Positions 26,402 to 36,431 of a stretch of DNA of 52,565 nt are shown here, piece by piece. The stretch covers positions 1 through 52,565 of the forward strand of contig NZ_BDGT01000038.1 of assembly GCF_001748285.1 (NCBI RefSeq). The letters are read 5' to 3'. A program made the translations under genes and the position numbers. The number at the start of each line of letters is the position of its first letter. Within the stretch, counting starts at the first letter, position 1. This DNA is from Thermogemmatispora onikobensis (lineage in GTDB: Bacteria > Chloroflexota > Ktedonobacteria > Ktedonobacterales > Ktedonobacteraceae). Under the pieces are notes generated by a model, which did not search any database, had not been told where the DNA came from, and worked only from the letters and a program-made list of their open reading frames with translations.

Positions 26402-27550
26402 ATGGTGGCTCGCGTCGAGCACAGCGTGGTGACAGGTACACAGCCTGCTCCTGTGAATCACTTGCAAAGCTATACCTTCGACTCGTTGCCGCTTCAGTAC
26501 GGTGGCCAATTTGGCCCCGTGACGCTGGCTTACGAAACCTGGGGGCGCCTCAACGCGGCAGGCGACAATGCCATCCTGATCGCTCATGCCCTGACGGGCA
26601 GTTCGCATGCCCACGATCCTGAGCACCCGGACGACCCGAAGGCCGCCTGGTGGAACCCACTGATCGGTCCTGGCCGGCCCTTCGATACGTCGCGCTACTT
26701 TGTCGTCTGCTCAAACGTGCTCGGCGGCTGCTATGGCAGTACTGGCCCTGCCTCGATCGATCCGAGCACGGGGCAACCCTACGGCATGCGTTTCCCGCTG
26801 GTCACGATCCGCGATATGGTCCATGCCCAGCGCCGCCTGATAGAGCACCTGGGTATTCGCCGCCTGGTTGTGGCCGGCGGCTCGATCGGGGGACAGCAGG
26901 CGCTGGAATGGGCAGTCTGCTACCCGGAGCTGGTGGAGAAGGTCATCGTGGTGGCCGCCACGGCGGCTTTGACTGCTCAGGCTATTGCCTTCAGTGAAGT
27001 GGGGCGCCAGGCCATTATGCTCGACCCGCGCTGGCAGGGCGGCGATTATCCGCCCGGCCAGGGACCCGATGCCGGCCTGGCCATCGCGCGCATGCTCGGC
27101 ATGATTACCTACCAGAGCGAAGAGGCAATGGAGCTGCGCTTCTCCCGTCGCCCGGCTCGCTCTTGTGAGATTCCTACACCGACCCGCACCCCAAGCCTGG
27201 GAAAGCGCTTCGATGTAGAGAATTATCTGTATTATCAGGGCCAGTCTCTGGTGAGGCGCTTCGACGCTAACACATATCTGTATCTGAGTCGCGCAATGGA
27301 TCTCTACGATGTCAGCGAGGGCTACCCTTCTCTGGATGCAGCTCTTGCTCGTATTCGCAGCCGTGCGCTCTTTATCGGCATTCGCTCTGACTTTCTCTTT
27401 CCGGCGGCGCGGGTCCGCTGGCTGGCCGGGCGAGTGCGGGAGCTTGGAGGAGATGCCTCCTATATCGAGTTGGATTCTCCTCATGGCCACGATGCTTTCT
27501 TGAAAGAGTGGGAGCAGATGAGCGCTGCTCTGCGCTGGCTGGAAACCTGA
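26402..27550 (+). CDS. metX: Homoserine O-acetyltransferase (MetX)
   Basis: Alpha/beta-hydrolase enzyme that acetylates (or, in some members, succinylates) homoserine, the first committed step to methionine. The 382 residues carry the nucleophile elbow GGSIGGQQALEW (Ser at about 160), the family stretch HALTGSSHAHD (about 62-72) and the catalytic His in SPHGHDAFL (about 360). The start ATG 26402 has AAGGAG with 7 bases of spacing, 29 bases after the T-box terminator. A GTG at 26396 is too close to that site. Expression should require readthrough of both the SAM riboswitch and the T-box. metY follows after 122 bases. Confidence 0.94.
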   Translation: MVARVEHSVVTGTQPAPVNHLQSYTFDSLPLQYGGQFGPVTLAYETWGRLNAAGDNAILIAHALTGSSHAHDPEHPDDPKAAWWNPLIGPGRPFDTSRYFVVCSNVLGGCYGSTGPASIDPSTGQPYGMRFPLVTIRDMVHAQRRLIEHLGIRRLVVAGGSIGGQQALEWAVCYPELVEKVIVVAATAALTAQAIAFSEVGRQAIMLDPRWQGGDYPPGQGPDAGLAIARMLGMITYQSEEAMELRFSRRPARSCEIPTPTRTPSLGKRFDVENYLYYQGQSLVRRFDANTYLYLSRAMDLYDVSEGYPSLDAALARIRSRALFIGIRSDFLFPAARVRWLAGRVRELGGDASYIELDSPHGHDAFLKEWEQMSAALRWLET

Positions 27551-27642
27551 GCACGTTCCGCCTTGCTGGGGGCCCACCCATTTCCTTGCCCGAAGCGCCG
27601 TTGATTTTCCTGTCCGCCTCTACGGTGGCGGTCTGTCGTTAG

Positions 27643-28998
<1,356 letters not shown>

Positions 28999-29053
28999 GA
29001 AGAAGCGAGGCCAGCAAGTGGTGCCTCGCCTGGGAGATAAAGGGTGATTGTCA

Positions 29054-30535
29054 ATGGATGTTGAGTGTTCGCTCTGTGTGCTAAAGTTTGGTGGTACCTC
29101 TGTTGGCAGTGGCGAGCGTATTCGCCGTGTTGCTCAGATTGTGGCTCAGGCGGCCAGTAAAGCTCTCAACGAGGGGGCGCCTTTCCCCGTCGTGGTGGTC
29201 TCAGCGATGTCGGGCATTACAGATCAGCTGCTGCGCATTGCCCATTTTGCCCGGCGGGGCGAGAGCCTCGAGTGGCGCCGCGAGTTGGCGGCTCTACGTG
29301 ATCGGCATCTTCAGGCCGCTGAGAAGGCTGTTCATGATGGAATGCGCCTGGCGGAGCTGCGCGCCACTCTCGAAGAGGCGCTGGCCGGGCTGGAGCGTGA
29401 GGCCGCTGGCTGTGAGGGCTATGTCGACGCCGTAGCGGCCTGGGGTGAGCGTCTCTCGGTGCTCTTGCTGGCTGCTGCCATCAATGATCTCAGCCTGCCG
29501 GGAGTAGCGGCTGCTCCAGTGCGTGAAGAGGTTATCGTAACGGGAGAGCCGCAGGGCCATGCGCCGAGCGAGCCGGGCGCTGTCATTGGCGCTGAGCCGC
29601 TGGAAGAGGAAACGCGCGCGCGGGCGCAGCAGCTGCTGCTGCCTTTGCTCCAGGGGCGGGGGCGGACGGTCCCGGTGGCCCCGGGCTTTATCGGGCGCAC
29701 ACCTGCTGGTCTGGTCACAACCCTGGGGCGCAACGGCTCCGACTACTCTGCCACTGTCATTGGGGCCGCGATCGACTGCTGCGAAGTTGCCATCTATACC
29801 GACGTGGATGGGGTCATGTCCGCCGACCCGCGCATCGTTGCCAATGCGCGTCTACTGCCGGCCTTGACCTATGCGGAGGCGGCGCGCCTCTCCTGGTTTG
29901 GGGCAAAAGTCTTGCATCCGCGCACCCTGATCCCGGTAGCCCAGCGCAATATCCCTGTGCGTGTGCGTAACACCTTCCGGCCACAGATGCACGGCACGCT
30001 CATTGGGCCGGAGGGCAAGTATCACAGTGGGGCCACGGCCATCACCGTTCGGCGGCGCCTGGCCCTGGTGACCGTTGAGAGTACCAACATGTTTGGTGCT
30101 CCCGAGAACGCTGGTCAAGTCTTTGCTCTGGCGGCTCGCGTTGGGGCGGCCCCCGTGGCCATCTGCTCCTCTTCTGGTCATCATCTCTCGTTTATGGTCG
30201 AAGAGCAGGCCGCGGCCTCTGTTGTCTCCTTGCTTCAGCATGACCTGGGTCACTGGCGAGTTAGCTGTCGCCCGGGTCTGGCGGCCTGTGCCTGCCTCGG
30301 CTCTGGTTTTACGAGCGATCCGATGAGTCCGGCCCGGGCGATCAGCGCGCTGGCGCGCGAGCGCATTCCCGTTATCTCCCAGGGTGCTTCCGAGCAGGGC
30401 ATTATTCTCATCGTTGAAGATGGTGACAGCGAGCGTGCTCTGCGCTGCCTCCATCGAGATTTGATCGCGCCGGTGATTCCTCTTGTACGCCATCCGGCCC
30501 ATGAAAAGCGTCTGGAAGCGCTGAAGGCCCGCTAG
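29054..30535 (+). CDS. lysC: Aspartate kinase
   Basis: Phosphorylates aspartate, the entry step to lysine, threonine and methionine. It shows the kinase start LKFGGTSVGSGERI, the substrate segment FIGRTPAGLVTTLGRNGSDYSA, TDVDGVMSADPRIV and GAKVLHPRTL. Two ACT domains follow (about 335-470), so it should be allosterically controlled by an amino acid. ATG 29054 is preferred, with AAAGGG about 9 bases upstream; a TTG at 29048 is an alternative. It has 493 residues. No homoserine dehydrogenase domain is fused. The gene follows metY by about 50 bases. Confidence 0.92.
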   Translation: MDVECSLCVLKFGGTSVGSGERIRRVAQIVAQAASKALNEGAPFPVVVVSAMSGITDQLLRIAHFARRGESLEWRRELAALRDRHLQAAEKAVHDGMRLAELRATLEEALAGLEREAAGCEGYVDAVAAWGERLSVLLLAAAINDLSLPGVAAAPVREEVIVTGEPQGHAPSEPGAVIGAEPLEEETRARAQQLLLPLLQGRGRTVPVAPGFIGRTPAGLVTTLGRNGSDYSATVIGAAIDCCEVAIYTDVDGVMSADPRIVANARLLPALTYAEAARLSWFGAKVLHPRTLIPVAQRNIPVRVRNTFRPQMHGTLIGPEGKYHSGATAITVRRRLALVTVESTNMFGAPENAGQVFALAARVGAAPVAICSSSGHHLSFMVEEQAAASVVSLLQHDLGHWRVSCRPGLAACACLGSGFTSDPMSPARAISALARERIPVISQGASEQGIILIVEDGDSERALRCLHRDLIAPVIPLVRHPAHEKRLEALKAR

Positions 30536-30581
30536 AATCGAGAGGACGCGCGAGTAGAAGGCATGGGCAAAGGAGGATGCC

Positions 30582-31655
30582 TTGACGATGCAACAGATGC
30601 AACAACGTCTCCCGGTGGCGGTGCTCGGGGCGACTGGCATGGTAGGGCAGCGCTTCATCGAGCTATTGCAAGGCCATCCCTGGTTCGAGCTGGTAGCTCT
30701 GGCGGCCTCTGACGTGCACGGGGGGCGCCCCTATGGCGAGGTAGCGCGCTGGCGTCTTGGTGGCAGCATGCCCGAGCAGGTAGCCCGGCTGCCGGTCTTG
30801 CCTTGCCGCCCGGAGGCCCTGCCAGAGATCAAGATCGCCTTCTCGGCTCTGCCAGCTGAGGTGGCTGGTGAGGTCGAGGCTGCTTTTGCACGGGCCGGCG
30901 TGGCCGTCTTCAGCAATGCCAAGAGCTACCGCATGGAGCCTGATGTACCACTGTTGGTGCCCGAGGTCAATGCTGAGCATGCCCTGGCCATTCAGCAGCA
31001 GCGCAAACGTCGGGGCTGGAGCGGCTGCATTGTGACGAATCCGAATTGTTCGGCCACGCCGCTGGTGATGGCGCTTAAGCCCTTGCAGCAAGCCTTTGGC
31101 CTGCGCAAAGTTCTGGTGACGACCCTGCAAGCGATCTCTGGGGCTGGCTATCCAGGTCTGCCCTCCTACGATATTCTCGACAACGCCATTCCTTTCATCT
31201 CTGGTGAGGAGCCGAAGGTTGAGAGCGAGACGCTCAAGATGCTGGGCGAGTGGCGTGAAGAAGAGGGTTTCAACTGGGCGCCACTGGTTGTGAGCGCGCA
31301 CTGCAATCGTATCGCCACGCGCGAGGGCCACCTGGAGTGCGTGAGCGTCGAGCTAGAGCGCCAGGCCTCACCCGAAGAGGTGATCTCGGCCTGGGAGCAC
31401 TTCCTGCCTGAACCGCAGCGTTTGCAACTGCCGAGCGCTCCTCTGCCACCGCTGATCTACCGCAGCGAAGAGGATCGTCCACAGACGCTGCACGATCGCG
31501 ATGCGGGTCGGGGAATGGCGGTCACCCTGGGGCGCCTGCGTCCCTGCCCCGTCTTGAGCTATAAATTTGTCGCCCTGGCCCATAATACTATCCGCGGTGC
31601 AGCGGGTGGCTCCCTGTTAAACGCAGAGCTATGTGTCAGGAAGGGCCTGCTCTGA
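30582..31655 (+). CDS. asd: Aspartate-semialdehyde dehydrogenase
   Basis: Reduces aspartyl phosphate to the semialdehyde with NADPH, directly after aspartate kinase. The 357 residues show the NADP loop LGATGMVGQRF (about 14-24), the active-site Cys in TNPNCSAT (about 156), the AISGAGYPG segment and the catalytic His in VSAHCNRIATREGH. The longer form with the FKFVALAHN-like C-terminus resembles the archaeal/fungal-type Asd. The start may be TTG 30582 (5 bases after AAAGGAGG at 30569-30576) or ATG 30588. It is the last gene of the met/asp cluster and is followed by a strong inverted repeat. Confidence 0.93.
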   Translation: MTMQQMQQRLPVAVLGATGMVGQRFIELLQGHPWFELVALAASDVHGGRPYGEVARWRLGGSMPEQVARLPVLPCRPEALPEIKIAFSALPAEVAGEVEAAFARAGVAVFSNAKSYRMEPDVPLLVPEVNAEHALAIQQQRKRRGWSGCIVTNPNCSATPLVMALKPLQQAFGLRKVLVTTLQAISGAGYPGLPSYDILDNAIPFISGEEPKVESETLKMLGEWREEEGFNWAPLVVSAHCNRIATREGHLECVSVELERQASPEEVISAWEHFLPEPQRLQLPSAPLPPLIYRSEEDRPQTLHDRDAGRGMAVTLGRLRPCPVLSYKFVALAHNTIRGAAGGSLLNAELCVRKGLL

Positions 31656-31715
31656 CCAGGGTCTGGGGAGGAGGGTCTGGCCCCTGCTGAGGTCAGCAGC
31701 CGATTGACAGACGGA

Positions 31716-31756
31716 CTGGCGCACCTGGGCAAACCTATCCGTTCAAGGTGCGCCAG
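31716..31756. terminator. Long inverted repeat between convergent genes
   Basis: Perfect 11-bp arms CTGGCGCACCT (31716-31726) and AGGTGCGCCAG (31746-31756) with a 19-base loop, followed by CTTTGT on the plus strand. It probably works as a bidirectional terminator for asd and the protease gene. Confidence 0.55.
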
Positions 31757-31796
31757 CTTTGTCTGGCAGCCCGCCTGCTCCCTGGCCGGCGGCGGA

Positions 31797-33146
31797 TTAC
31801 TGACCTGCTGCTGCCAGGGTTGCCTGGGTGCGAATCAGATCGGGAATGAGGTATTGTGCATTGGGGCTGCCCAGCCCGGTCACAGCATCCCAGCCTGCTT
31901 CGGCGGGGTAACCGGGCACATTCACACCCTGGTCGACGCTGTTATCTCCCACAGTAATATCGTGGAAATCGCGCTGGTAGTTCGCTGAAGCAGCAATGGT
32001 ATACAGGGCTGGGTTCAGAAAACCGAGTGGATGACCGGCCATCTGATTGGCAATCGCCGCCAGGGCTGCCCACATTGGAGCGGAGGCGCTGGTCCCACCG
32101 ACCGTCTCCCAGACGCCGTTGAAGTAGAAAGCCAGGTTGGTTGCCGGGTCAGCAGCAGCGGCCACATCGGGAATGCCACGTCGGCCCTGGAAGGCTGCCT
32201 GAGTAGCGGCAGGCAGGGACTTCTGATAGGCTGGCTCCGGGAAGAAGCGACTGAAGCCGCCACCGCTCTTACTCCAGCCGATCTCATGGACCTGCTGCCC
32301 CTGGCGCAGCAACGTTGTCCCCCCCACGCTAGTCACCCAGGGCACGTCGGCGGCGAAACTGGTCGTGGCCTTGGGCGAGAGCCGCGACATATTCAAATCG
32401 GCGTAATCGGTGGCGCCGTTGTCTCCCGAAGAGCTGAAGAAAGTCATATGCTCCTCTAATGTCGCCCGCTGGAGCAGGGCGTTCCACTCTTGGATCTCCT
32501 GCTGACCAGCAGCATCCTCCAGCGTTACCTCGGAAGCCCCCCAGCTTTGGGAGACGATCGTGCCCAGGTGGTGATCGATAGCATACTGAATCAACTGGCG
32601 AAACTCGGGCAACCCGACCGTGCCTTCCGTCTCCGCCACGGGGCTGACCAGTACCACAATCCTGGCGTCGGGAGCCAGCGCATGAATGATCTCCACGTCG
32701 AGTTCGGTTTCTCCGGCCCAGCCGCTCTTATCGTGATGGGGATCGTATTCCGGCTTCTGGACCGGCTGAATCACTTGAACCCTGGTGAGAGGCAGGTGAA
32801 AACGACGACTGAAGACATCGAGATCCTGCTGCAGGGTGGGGCTGCCAAACGAGACGATATCGATAATGGTCTGGCCCTTACCGGTATAGCCACGCTGGAT
32901 CAGCGGCTCGAAGCCGTAGTATTGGCGAAGCTGGAGAGGAGTATAGCAAGTGACTGCAGAGCTGAAGAGGACTGGGGGACAGCTCTCGGCTGCTGCGCTG
33001 GGAGTGGCTGAGCGCGGCGTGGGGGTCGTCGTGGCAGTGCCCCCAGTTCCAGGCAGACCCGCGCAGCCACTGAAGGCGAGTGCGAGGGTAAAGGATATCA
33101 GTAGCCATAGCTTGAGGAAAGGCTTGTATTGGCCGTGGCCTTGCAT
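31797..33146 (-). CDS. S53 (sedolisin/kumamolisin) serine-carboxyl peptidase, lipoprotein form
   Basis: 449 residues from ATG 33146, which has AAGGAG about 7 bases upstream. A signal sequence ends in FSGC (Cys28), so the protein is probably a lipoprotein. The S53 triad is visible: Glu146 and Asp150 in GETELDVE (spacing of four) and Ser353 in GGTSASAP. The oxyanion Asp243 lies in SSSGDNGA. Calcium-site residues occur near the C-terminus (DITVGDN, DAVTGLGSP). The usual propeptide of about 180 residues is absent; only a short Thr/Pro/Ser linker separates Cys28 from the catalytic domain. These enzymes normally work outside the cell at acidic pH. Confidence 0.9.
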   Translation of the reverse strand: MQGHGQYKPFLKLWLLISFTLALAFSGCAGLPGTGGTATTTPTPRSATPSAAAESCPPVLFSSAVTCYTPLQLRQYYGFEPLIQRGYTGKGQTIIDIVSFGSPTLQQDLDVFSRRFHLPLTRVQVIQPVQKPEYDPHHDKSGWAGETELDVEIIHALAPDARIVVLVSPVAETEGTVGLPEFRQLIQYAIDHHLGTIVSQSWGASEVTLEDAAGQQEIQEWNALLQRATLEEHMTFFSSSGDNGATDYADLNMSRLSPKATTSFAADVPWVTSVGGTTLLRQGQQVHEIGWSKSGGGFSRFFPEPAYQKSLPAATQAAFQGRRGIPDVAAAADPATNLAFYFNGVWETVGGTSASAPMWAALAAIANQMAGHPLGFLNPALYTIAASANYQRDFHDITVGDNSVDQGVNVPGYPAEAGWDAVTGLGSPNAQYLIPDLIRTQATLAAAGQ

Positions 33147-33557
33147 CCAGCTCTCCTTCTGGAAAATATCCCTGTCTGCCCTGCTAATCCATGACATGAG
33201 CGGGCACAGACAGCGCAGCTCCCCATAGCGGTTCACTGCGGCCCAATGCGAAAGCAGTATATCGTGATGGCTCAAAAAGGTCAATTCTTCCTCTGAGTGG
33301 TTCGTCTCCTCTCAAGCGATCTCAGAAACTCGACAGAAGGAAGCGACTGCTCCAAAGGGCGCAACAGCGGTGGTGAGCCGATAAGAAGCAGGCGGTTAAG
33401 AAGACTCCTACCTCGCGGTACTATGGTCCTAACAGTAGCAAGGCGCGCTTGACCGCTCTCCTCCTTTCAGAGTACATTCAGGCATGATGACATAGAAAGA
33501 TATCAATGAGAAGGCGCGCAACAACGCGGCTCATAATTTCAACGATAGGAATGCAGC
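33147..33557. other. Divergent intergenic region
   Basis: 411 bases between the protease gene (leftward) and the first CHAP gene (rightward). It holds the promoter candidate at 33450-33479. A short segment at about 33415-33445 resembles part of a 23S rRNA helix, most likely by chance. No gene seen. Confidence 0.4.
33450..33479 (+). promoter_or_regulatory. Candidate promoter of the first CHAP gene
   Basis: TTGACC (33450-33455), 18 bases, TACATT (33474-33479). The leader would be about 70 nt. Confidence 0.45.
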
Positions 33558-34610
33558 ATGCTATCATTTAAGGACCGTCAAGACAGAGTCGCAGAAACGC
33601 AAGAACGAGTTGAGGAGCCGATTCGCATCCCTGGGCTAGTCACCCAGTTGTCGCCGGTTGAGCAACTCGCCTTTCCGGATCAGTCGGTCTCCCTACCTGG
33701 TGCGACTGACCTGAGCGATGGCCGGCAGACGCCTCTCCCGGAAGTGGCGGGTGAGGAAGAAGAGAAGCAAACGGCCTTGTTGCCAGTAGCCAGGGCGGAG
33801 GAGGGGACAGAGTATGCCGTGCCCGAGACCGGGCAACTGCCAGAACTGCAGACGGCCCTGCTGCCGTTGGTCAGCTCCACCAGCGCCAGCGCGGCGCGTC
33901 CCCCGCTCATCATTCGTGGCGATGGCAAAAAGGCGCTCAGGCGTCAGGATGGGGCGCTGCGGCTTCCACGCAAGCGCTGGCATGTCCATGCGGCGGTCCT
34001 GGTCCTGGTTGCGCTGATTCTCACTGGCACCCTGCTCACGGTGCTGCCCGAGAGTCCGGTCGGGGCCCGGAGTGGGGGCGGGCTATTCCAGTCCATTATG
34101 AACATGATCCCGAGCAACAGCGGCAGCTCCAGTACCCTGGATCTGGCCGCTATGCGTGCTGCCACGGCGACGGCCATTGTCCGCAGTGGAGTAGGTTACG
34201 ATCCCGGTCCGAGCAACCCGACTGGCACGCAGTCGGGGCCGGTCGTTGGCAGCAGTGCGGGTGATCCTTTCCCCTATGGCCAGTGCACCTATTGGGCCGA
34301 TTATCGCTATCACCAGCTGACAGGGGTGTGGGTGCCCTGGGGCGGTAACGCCGATGAGTGGGTAGCGGGAGCCAGAGCCAATGGCTGGATGGTCTCCACC
34401 CAGCCGCACATTCCTTCCATCGTTGTGCTGATGCCGGGCGTCCAGGGAGCCAATATCTACTATGGCCATGTGGCTGTGGCTGAGAGCCTGACCTCCGATG
34501 GCGGTGTCTATACAAGTAATATGAACTGGTACGCCAATGGCGGCGGCTGGGGAATCGTCTCCTACTATACATTCTATCCCGGCAGCGGCGTCTATTTTGT
34601 CTGGATCTAG
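33558..34610 (+). CDS. Membrane-anchored CHAP-domain amidase/peptidase, copy 1
   Basis: 350 residues. The first 140 are acidic, Pro/Glu/Gln-rich and probably cytoplasmic. One transmembrane helix follows (about 142-165), then a Ser/Thr/Ala linker and a CHAP domain (about 235-350). The domain has the catalytic Cys243 in YGQCTYWA and His304 in YYGHVAVAE, and the closing GGVYTSNMNWYANG. CHAP enzymes cut peptidoglycan peptides or amide bonds. This one is tied to the membrane with the domain outside. It is paralogous to the gene starting at 35114; the CHAP parts are near identical in pattern while the N-terminal parts differ. A role in cell-wall remodelling is likely (inference). Confidence 0.87.
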   Translation: MLSFKDRQDRVAETQERVEEPIRIPGLVTQLSPVEQLAFPDQSVSLPGATDLSDGRQTPLPEVAGEEEEKQTALLPVARAEEGTEYAVPETGQLPELQTALLPLVSSTSASAARPPLIIRGDGKKALRRQDGALRLPRKRWHVHAAVLVLVALILTGTLLTVLPESPVGARSGGGLFQSIMNMIPSNSGSSSTLDLAAMRAATATAIVRSGVGYDPGPSNPTGTQSGPVVGSSAGDPFPYGQCTYWADYRYHQLTGVWVPWGGNADEWVAGARANGWMVSTQPHIPSIVVLMPGVQGANIYYGHVAVAESLTSDGGVYTSNMNWYANGGGWGIVSYYTFYPGSGVYFVWI

Positions 34611-34681
34611 CCGCCAGGCTTGATGTAGCTAACCTGGCCCACGCTGCCAGATCTAGCTCAGCTCGCCCGCCTGGCAGCAAG

Positions 34682-34721
34682 GAGGAGAGGCCGATCTGAC
34701 AGGAGAGACCGGCTTCTCCTC
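34682..34721 (+). terminator. Terminator-like stem-loop after CHAP copy 1
   Basis: A 12-bp stem (34682-34693 with 34710-34721, one G-U pair) and a 16-base loop; there is no T-run after it. An overlapping upstream GCTGCCAG/CTGGCAGC pair lies near 34644-34680. Confidence 0.4.
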
Positions 34722-35054
34722 GTTCTGTCCTCCTCACTCGCTGTAGTCTCAGGCGCCTCCTTCTGTGAGTACGTGCTCCAGGAGCACTTGCTCTGGTTAG
34801 CTCTCTCCCCTTTCTATGTCCCTCTGGCCGTCCACCCTCTTCCTGGCCGTCTACTGACGTCACTTGACTCCATTTGCTCCTCGCGCTTGCTTCACGGTTG
34901 CAGGCTGCTCAGAGCCTGACAAGACTGGCCCTCAACGACATTCTTCTCAAAACGGGTGTGAAAGACGATTACTGTTTGCTTGCTCTTTAGAGGTGTTTAG
35001 TACAATATTCCCATGTAGGAGCAAGAGCGCCTTGACCGTCAGCGGTCCACTGAG

Positions 35055-35094
35055 TAGAGTCAAACACATACGGAAGGCAACAGGTTTGACTCTA
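35055..35094. repeat. 11-bp perfect inverted repeat in the leader of CHAP copy 2
   Basis: TAGAGTCAAAC (35055-35065) and GTTTGACTCTA (35084-35094) flank an 18-base loop. The right arm ends 19 bases before the ATG and 8 bases before the GGGGAG ribosome site. It may be an operator for a dimeric regulator or an RNA hairpin controlling translation. Confidence 0.6.
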
Positions 35095-35113
35095 GCCAGA
35101 TCGGGGAGCGTAT

Positions 35114-36043
35114 ATGTCATGGTTGAAGGGTCGTCGAGACGGTACCAGTGGAACGGGGATGGAGCAGCAGCAGCACACTGCCGGGCAGGCTGGAGTGAGT
35201 GGAGGGCCAGCGGTGCTTGCCGAGCGGCAAGCGCCACTGCTGGCCTCGGCTGTAGCGACTAAGGCTTGCCCGCTCATCCAGACTCCAGAAAAAGCGCCGC
35301 GAAAGCCACCGACGGAAAGAGAAAGGCCGTCCGCTGCTTCGCCGGTGGTGCATAGTCAGGGGCGCCCACCGCTGGTCATTCACGGCACATCAGCGGGGGG
35401 CACTGGAGGGGGGCCACCAACGCGGCGCCGGCGTTGGTGGCTGCAGCTTGTCACCCTGAGTCTGGTCATATTGATGCTTCTGATAACGTTAATAACTGTT
35501 CTGCCTGTTGGCCCGGGCGACAGCGGCCAGGGCTTCAACCCGTTGCGCTCGGTCATCAGCTTTATTCGCACTGGCCAGGACAACACCTATCAGATCGGAC
35601 CCCAGGCGGCCACGGCCACGGCTGTCACGCAGGACGGCTATGATAGCGGGCCACTGCACTATCCAGGGTTGCCTTTACAGCCGACAGAGGGAGATTTGAA
35701 CCGTTTTGCCTATGGCCAATGTACCTACTGGGCCAACCTGCGCTATCACGAATTGACTGGCTACTGGGTGCCCTGGCAAGGGGATGCCTACCAGTGGGTA
35801 GCGGGGGCGGCACAATACGGCTGGGTAGTCTCTTCGCAGCCGCACGTCCCCTCGATTATCGTCTTGCAACCCGGCGTCCAGGGAGCGAGCGCCTATGGTC
35901 ATGTAGCTGTAGTAGAGCGGATTAATCCCGATGGCAGCGTCTATACCAGTAACTACAACTGGTATGCCAATGGTGGTTGGAATCGTCTTTCCTATGCGAC
36001 CTTCTATCCTGGTCCTGGTGTTGCCTTTGTCTGGCATCCATAA
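35114..36043 (+). CDS. Membrane-anchored CHAP-domain amidase/peptidase, copy 2
   Basis: 309 residues with the same layout as the copy encoded upstream: a basic and Pro/Thr-rich cytoplasmic part (1-105), a transmembrane helix (about 108-131) and a CHAP domain (about 195-309). Catalytic residues are Cys203 in YGQCTYW and His263 in YGHVAVVE; the end is VYTSNYNWYANGG...FVW. GGGGAG at 35103-35108 sets the ATG start. Tandem duplication is the simplest origin. The divergent N-terminal and linker parts suggest separate regulation or partners. Confidence 0.87.
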   Translation: MSWLKGRRDGTSGTGMEQQQHTAGQAGVSGGPAVLAERQAPLLASAVATKACPLIQTPEKAPRKPPTERERPSAASPVVHSQGRPPLVIHGTSAGGTGGGPPTRRRRWWLQLVTLSLVILMLLITLITVLPVGPGDSGQGFNPLRSVISFIRTGQDNTYQIGPQAATATAVTQDGYDSGPLHYPGLPLQPTEGDLNRFAYGQCTYWANLRYHELTGYWVPWQGDAYQWVAGAAQYGWVVSSQPHVPSIIVLQPGVQGASAYGHVAVVERINPDGSVYTSNYNWYANGGWNRLSYATFYPGPGVAFVWHP

Positions 36044-36431
36044 TACTCGCAAGATCGGCCTGGCTGTGTGTCTGGCTATGCATCGGCTGACGCCATGCCT
36101 CTATGGCCCTGCCAGCGGCTGGCAGCCGGCCAGAGCGAGCGGCACAGCCAGGAAGGAGGGGGGTGGCGCGCGCCGGCTGGTGCTGGTCGCTCATGTCGTC
36201 TTCGGGCAAGGCTGATGCATCGACCTTCCCTGTTTGCCAGCCAGGAACATTGCGCATCCTTGCGAGAGAGACATACAATATGGCTGGGTCCGCTGTTATC
36301 AGGCGGGCGCAGACAGAAAGAAGGTCAGGCGAGCGAGCCAGCTAGCAATGCCGCCTGCCTGGCAGTGCCGCCGACAGTCGGTGGCATCCTCAACTCGCAC
36401 ACAAAAACTGATCTGGAGAGAGGAAAGCCCG
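36044..36431. other. Intergenic region before malate dehydrogenase
   Basis: 388 bases. A perfect 7-bp hairpin CTGCCAG/CTGGCAG with a 3-base loop (36109-36125) follows CHAP copy 2 and may help termination, though it has no T-run. A promoter candidate is at 36250-36279. No gene seen. Confidence 0.4.
36250..36279 (+). promoter_or_regulatory. Candidate promoter of mdh
   Basis: TTGCGC (36250-36255), 18 bases, TACAAT (36274-36279). Confidence 0.45.

Larger units (their letters stand above)
34611..35113. other. Intergenic region between the CHAP paralogues
   Basis: 503 bases. It holds a terminator-like stem (34682-34721), a -10-like TACAAT (35001-35006) with several TTGC elements upstream at imperfect spacing, and the inverted repeat at 35055-35094. 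I see no gene. Confidence 0.45.

Noticed and set aside
26711-27577. Minus-strand open frame across metX
   Set aside because: Shadow of metX, which has catalytic motifs and a good ribosome site.
29852-30658. Minus-strand open frame over lysC and the start of asd
   Set aside because: No motif; overlaps two certain genes.
33415-33445. Segment resembling the 23S rRNA stretch around GGTCCTAA...GTAGC
   Set aside because: Only short, gapped similarity; flanking bases do not continue the rRNA. Probably chance.
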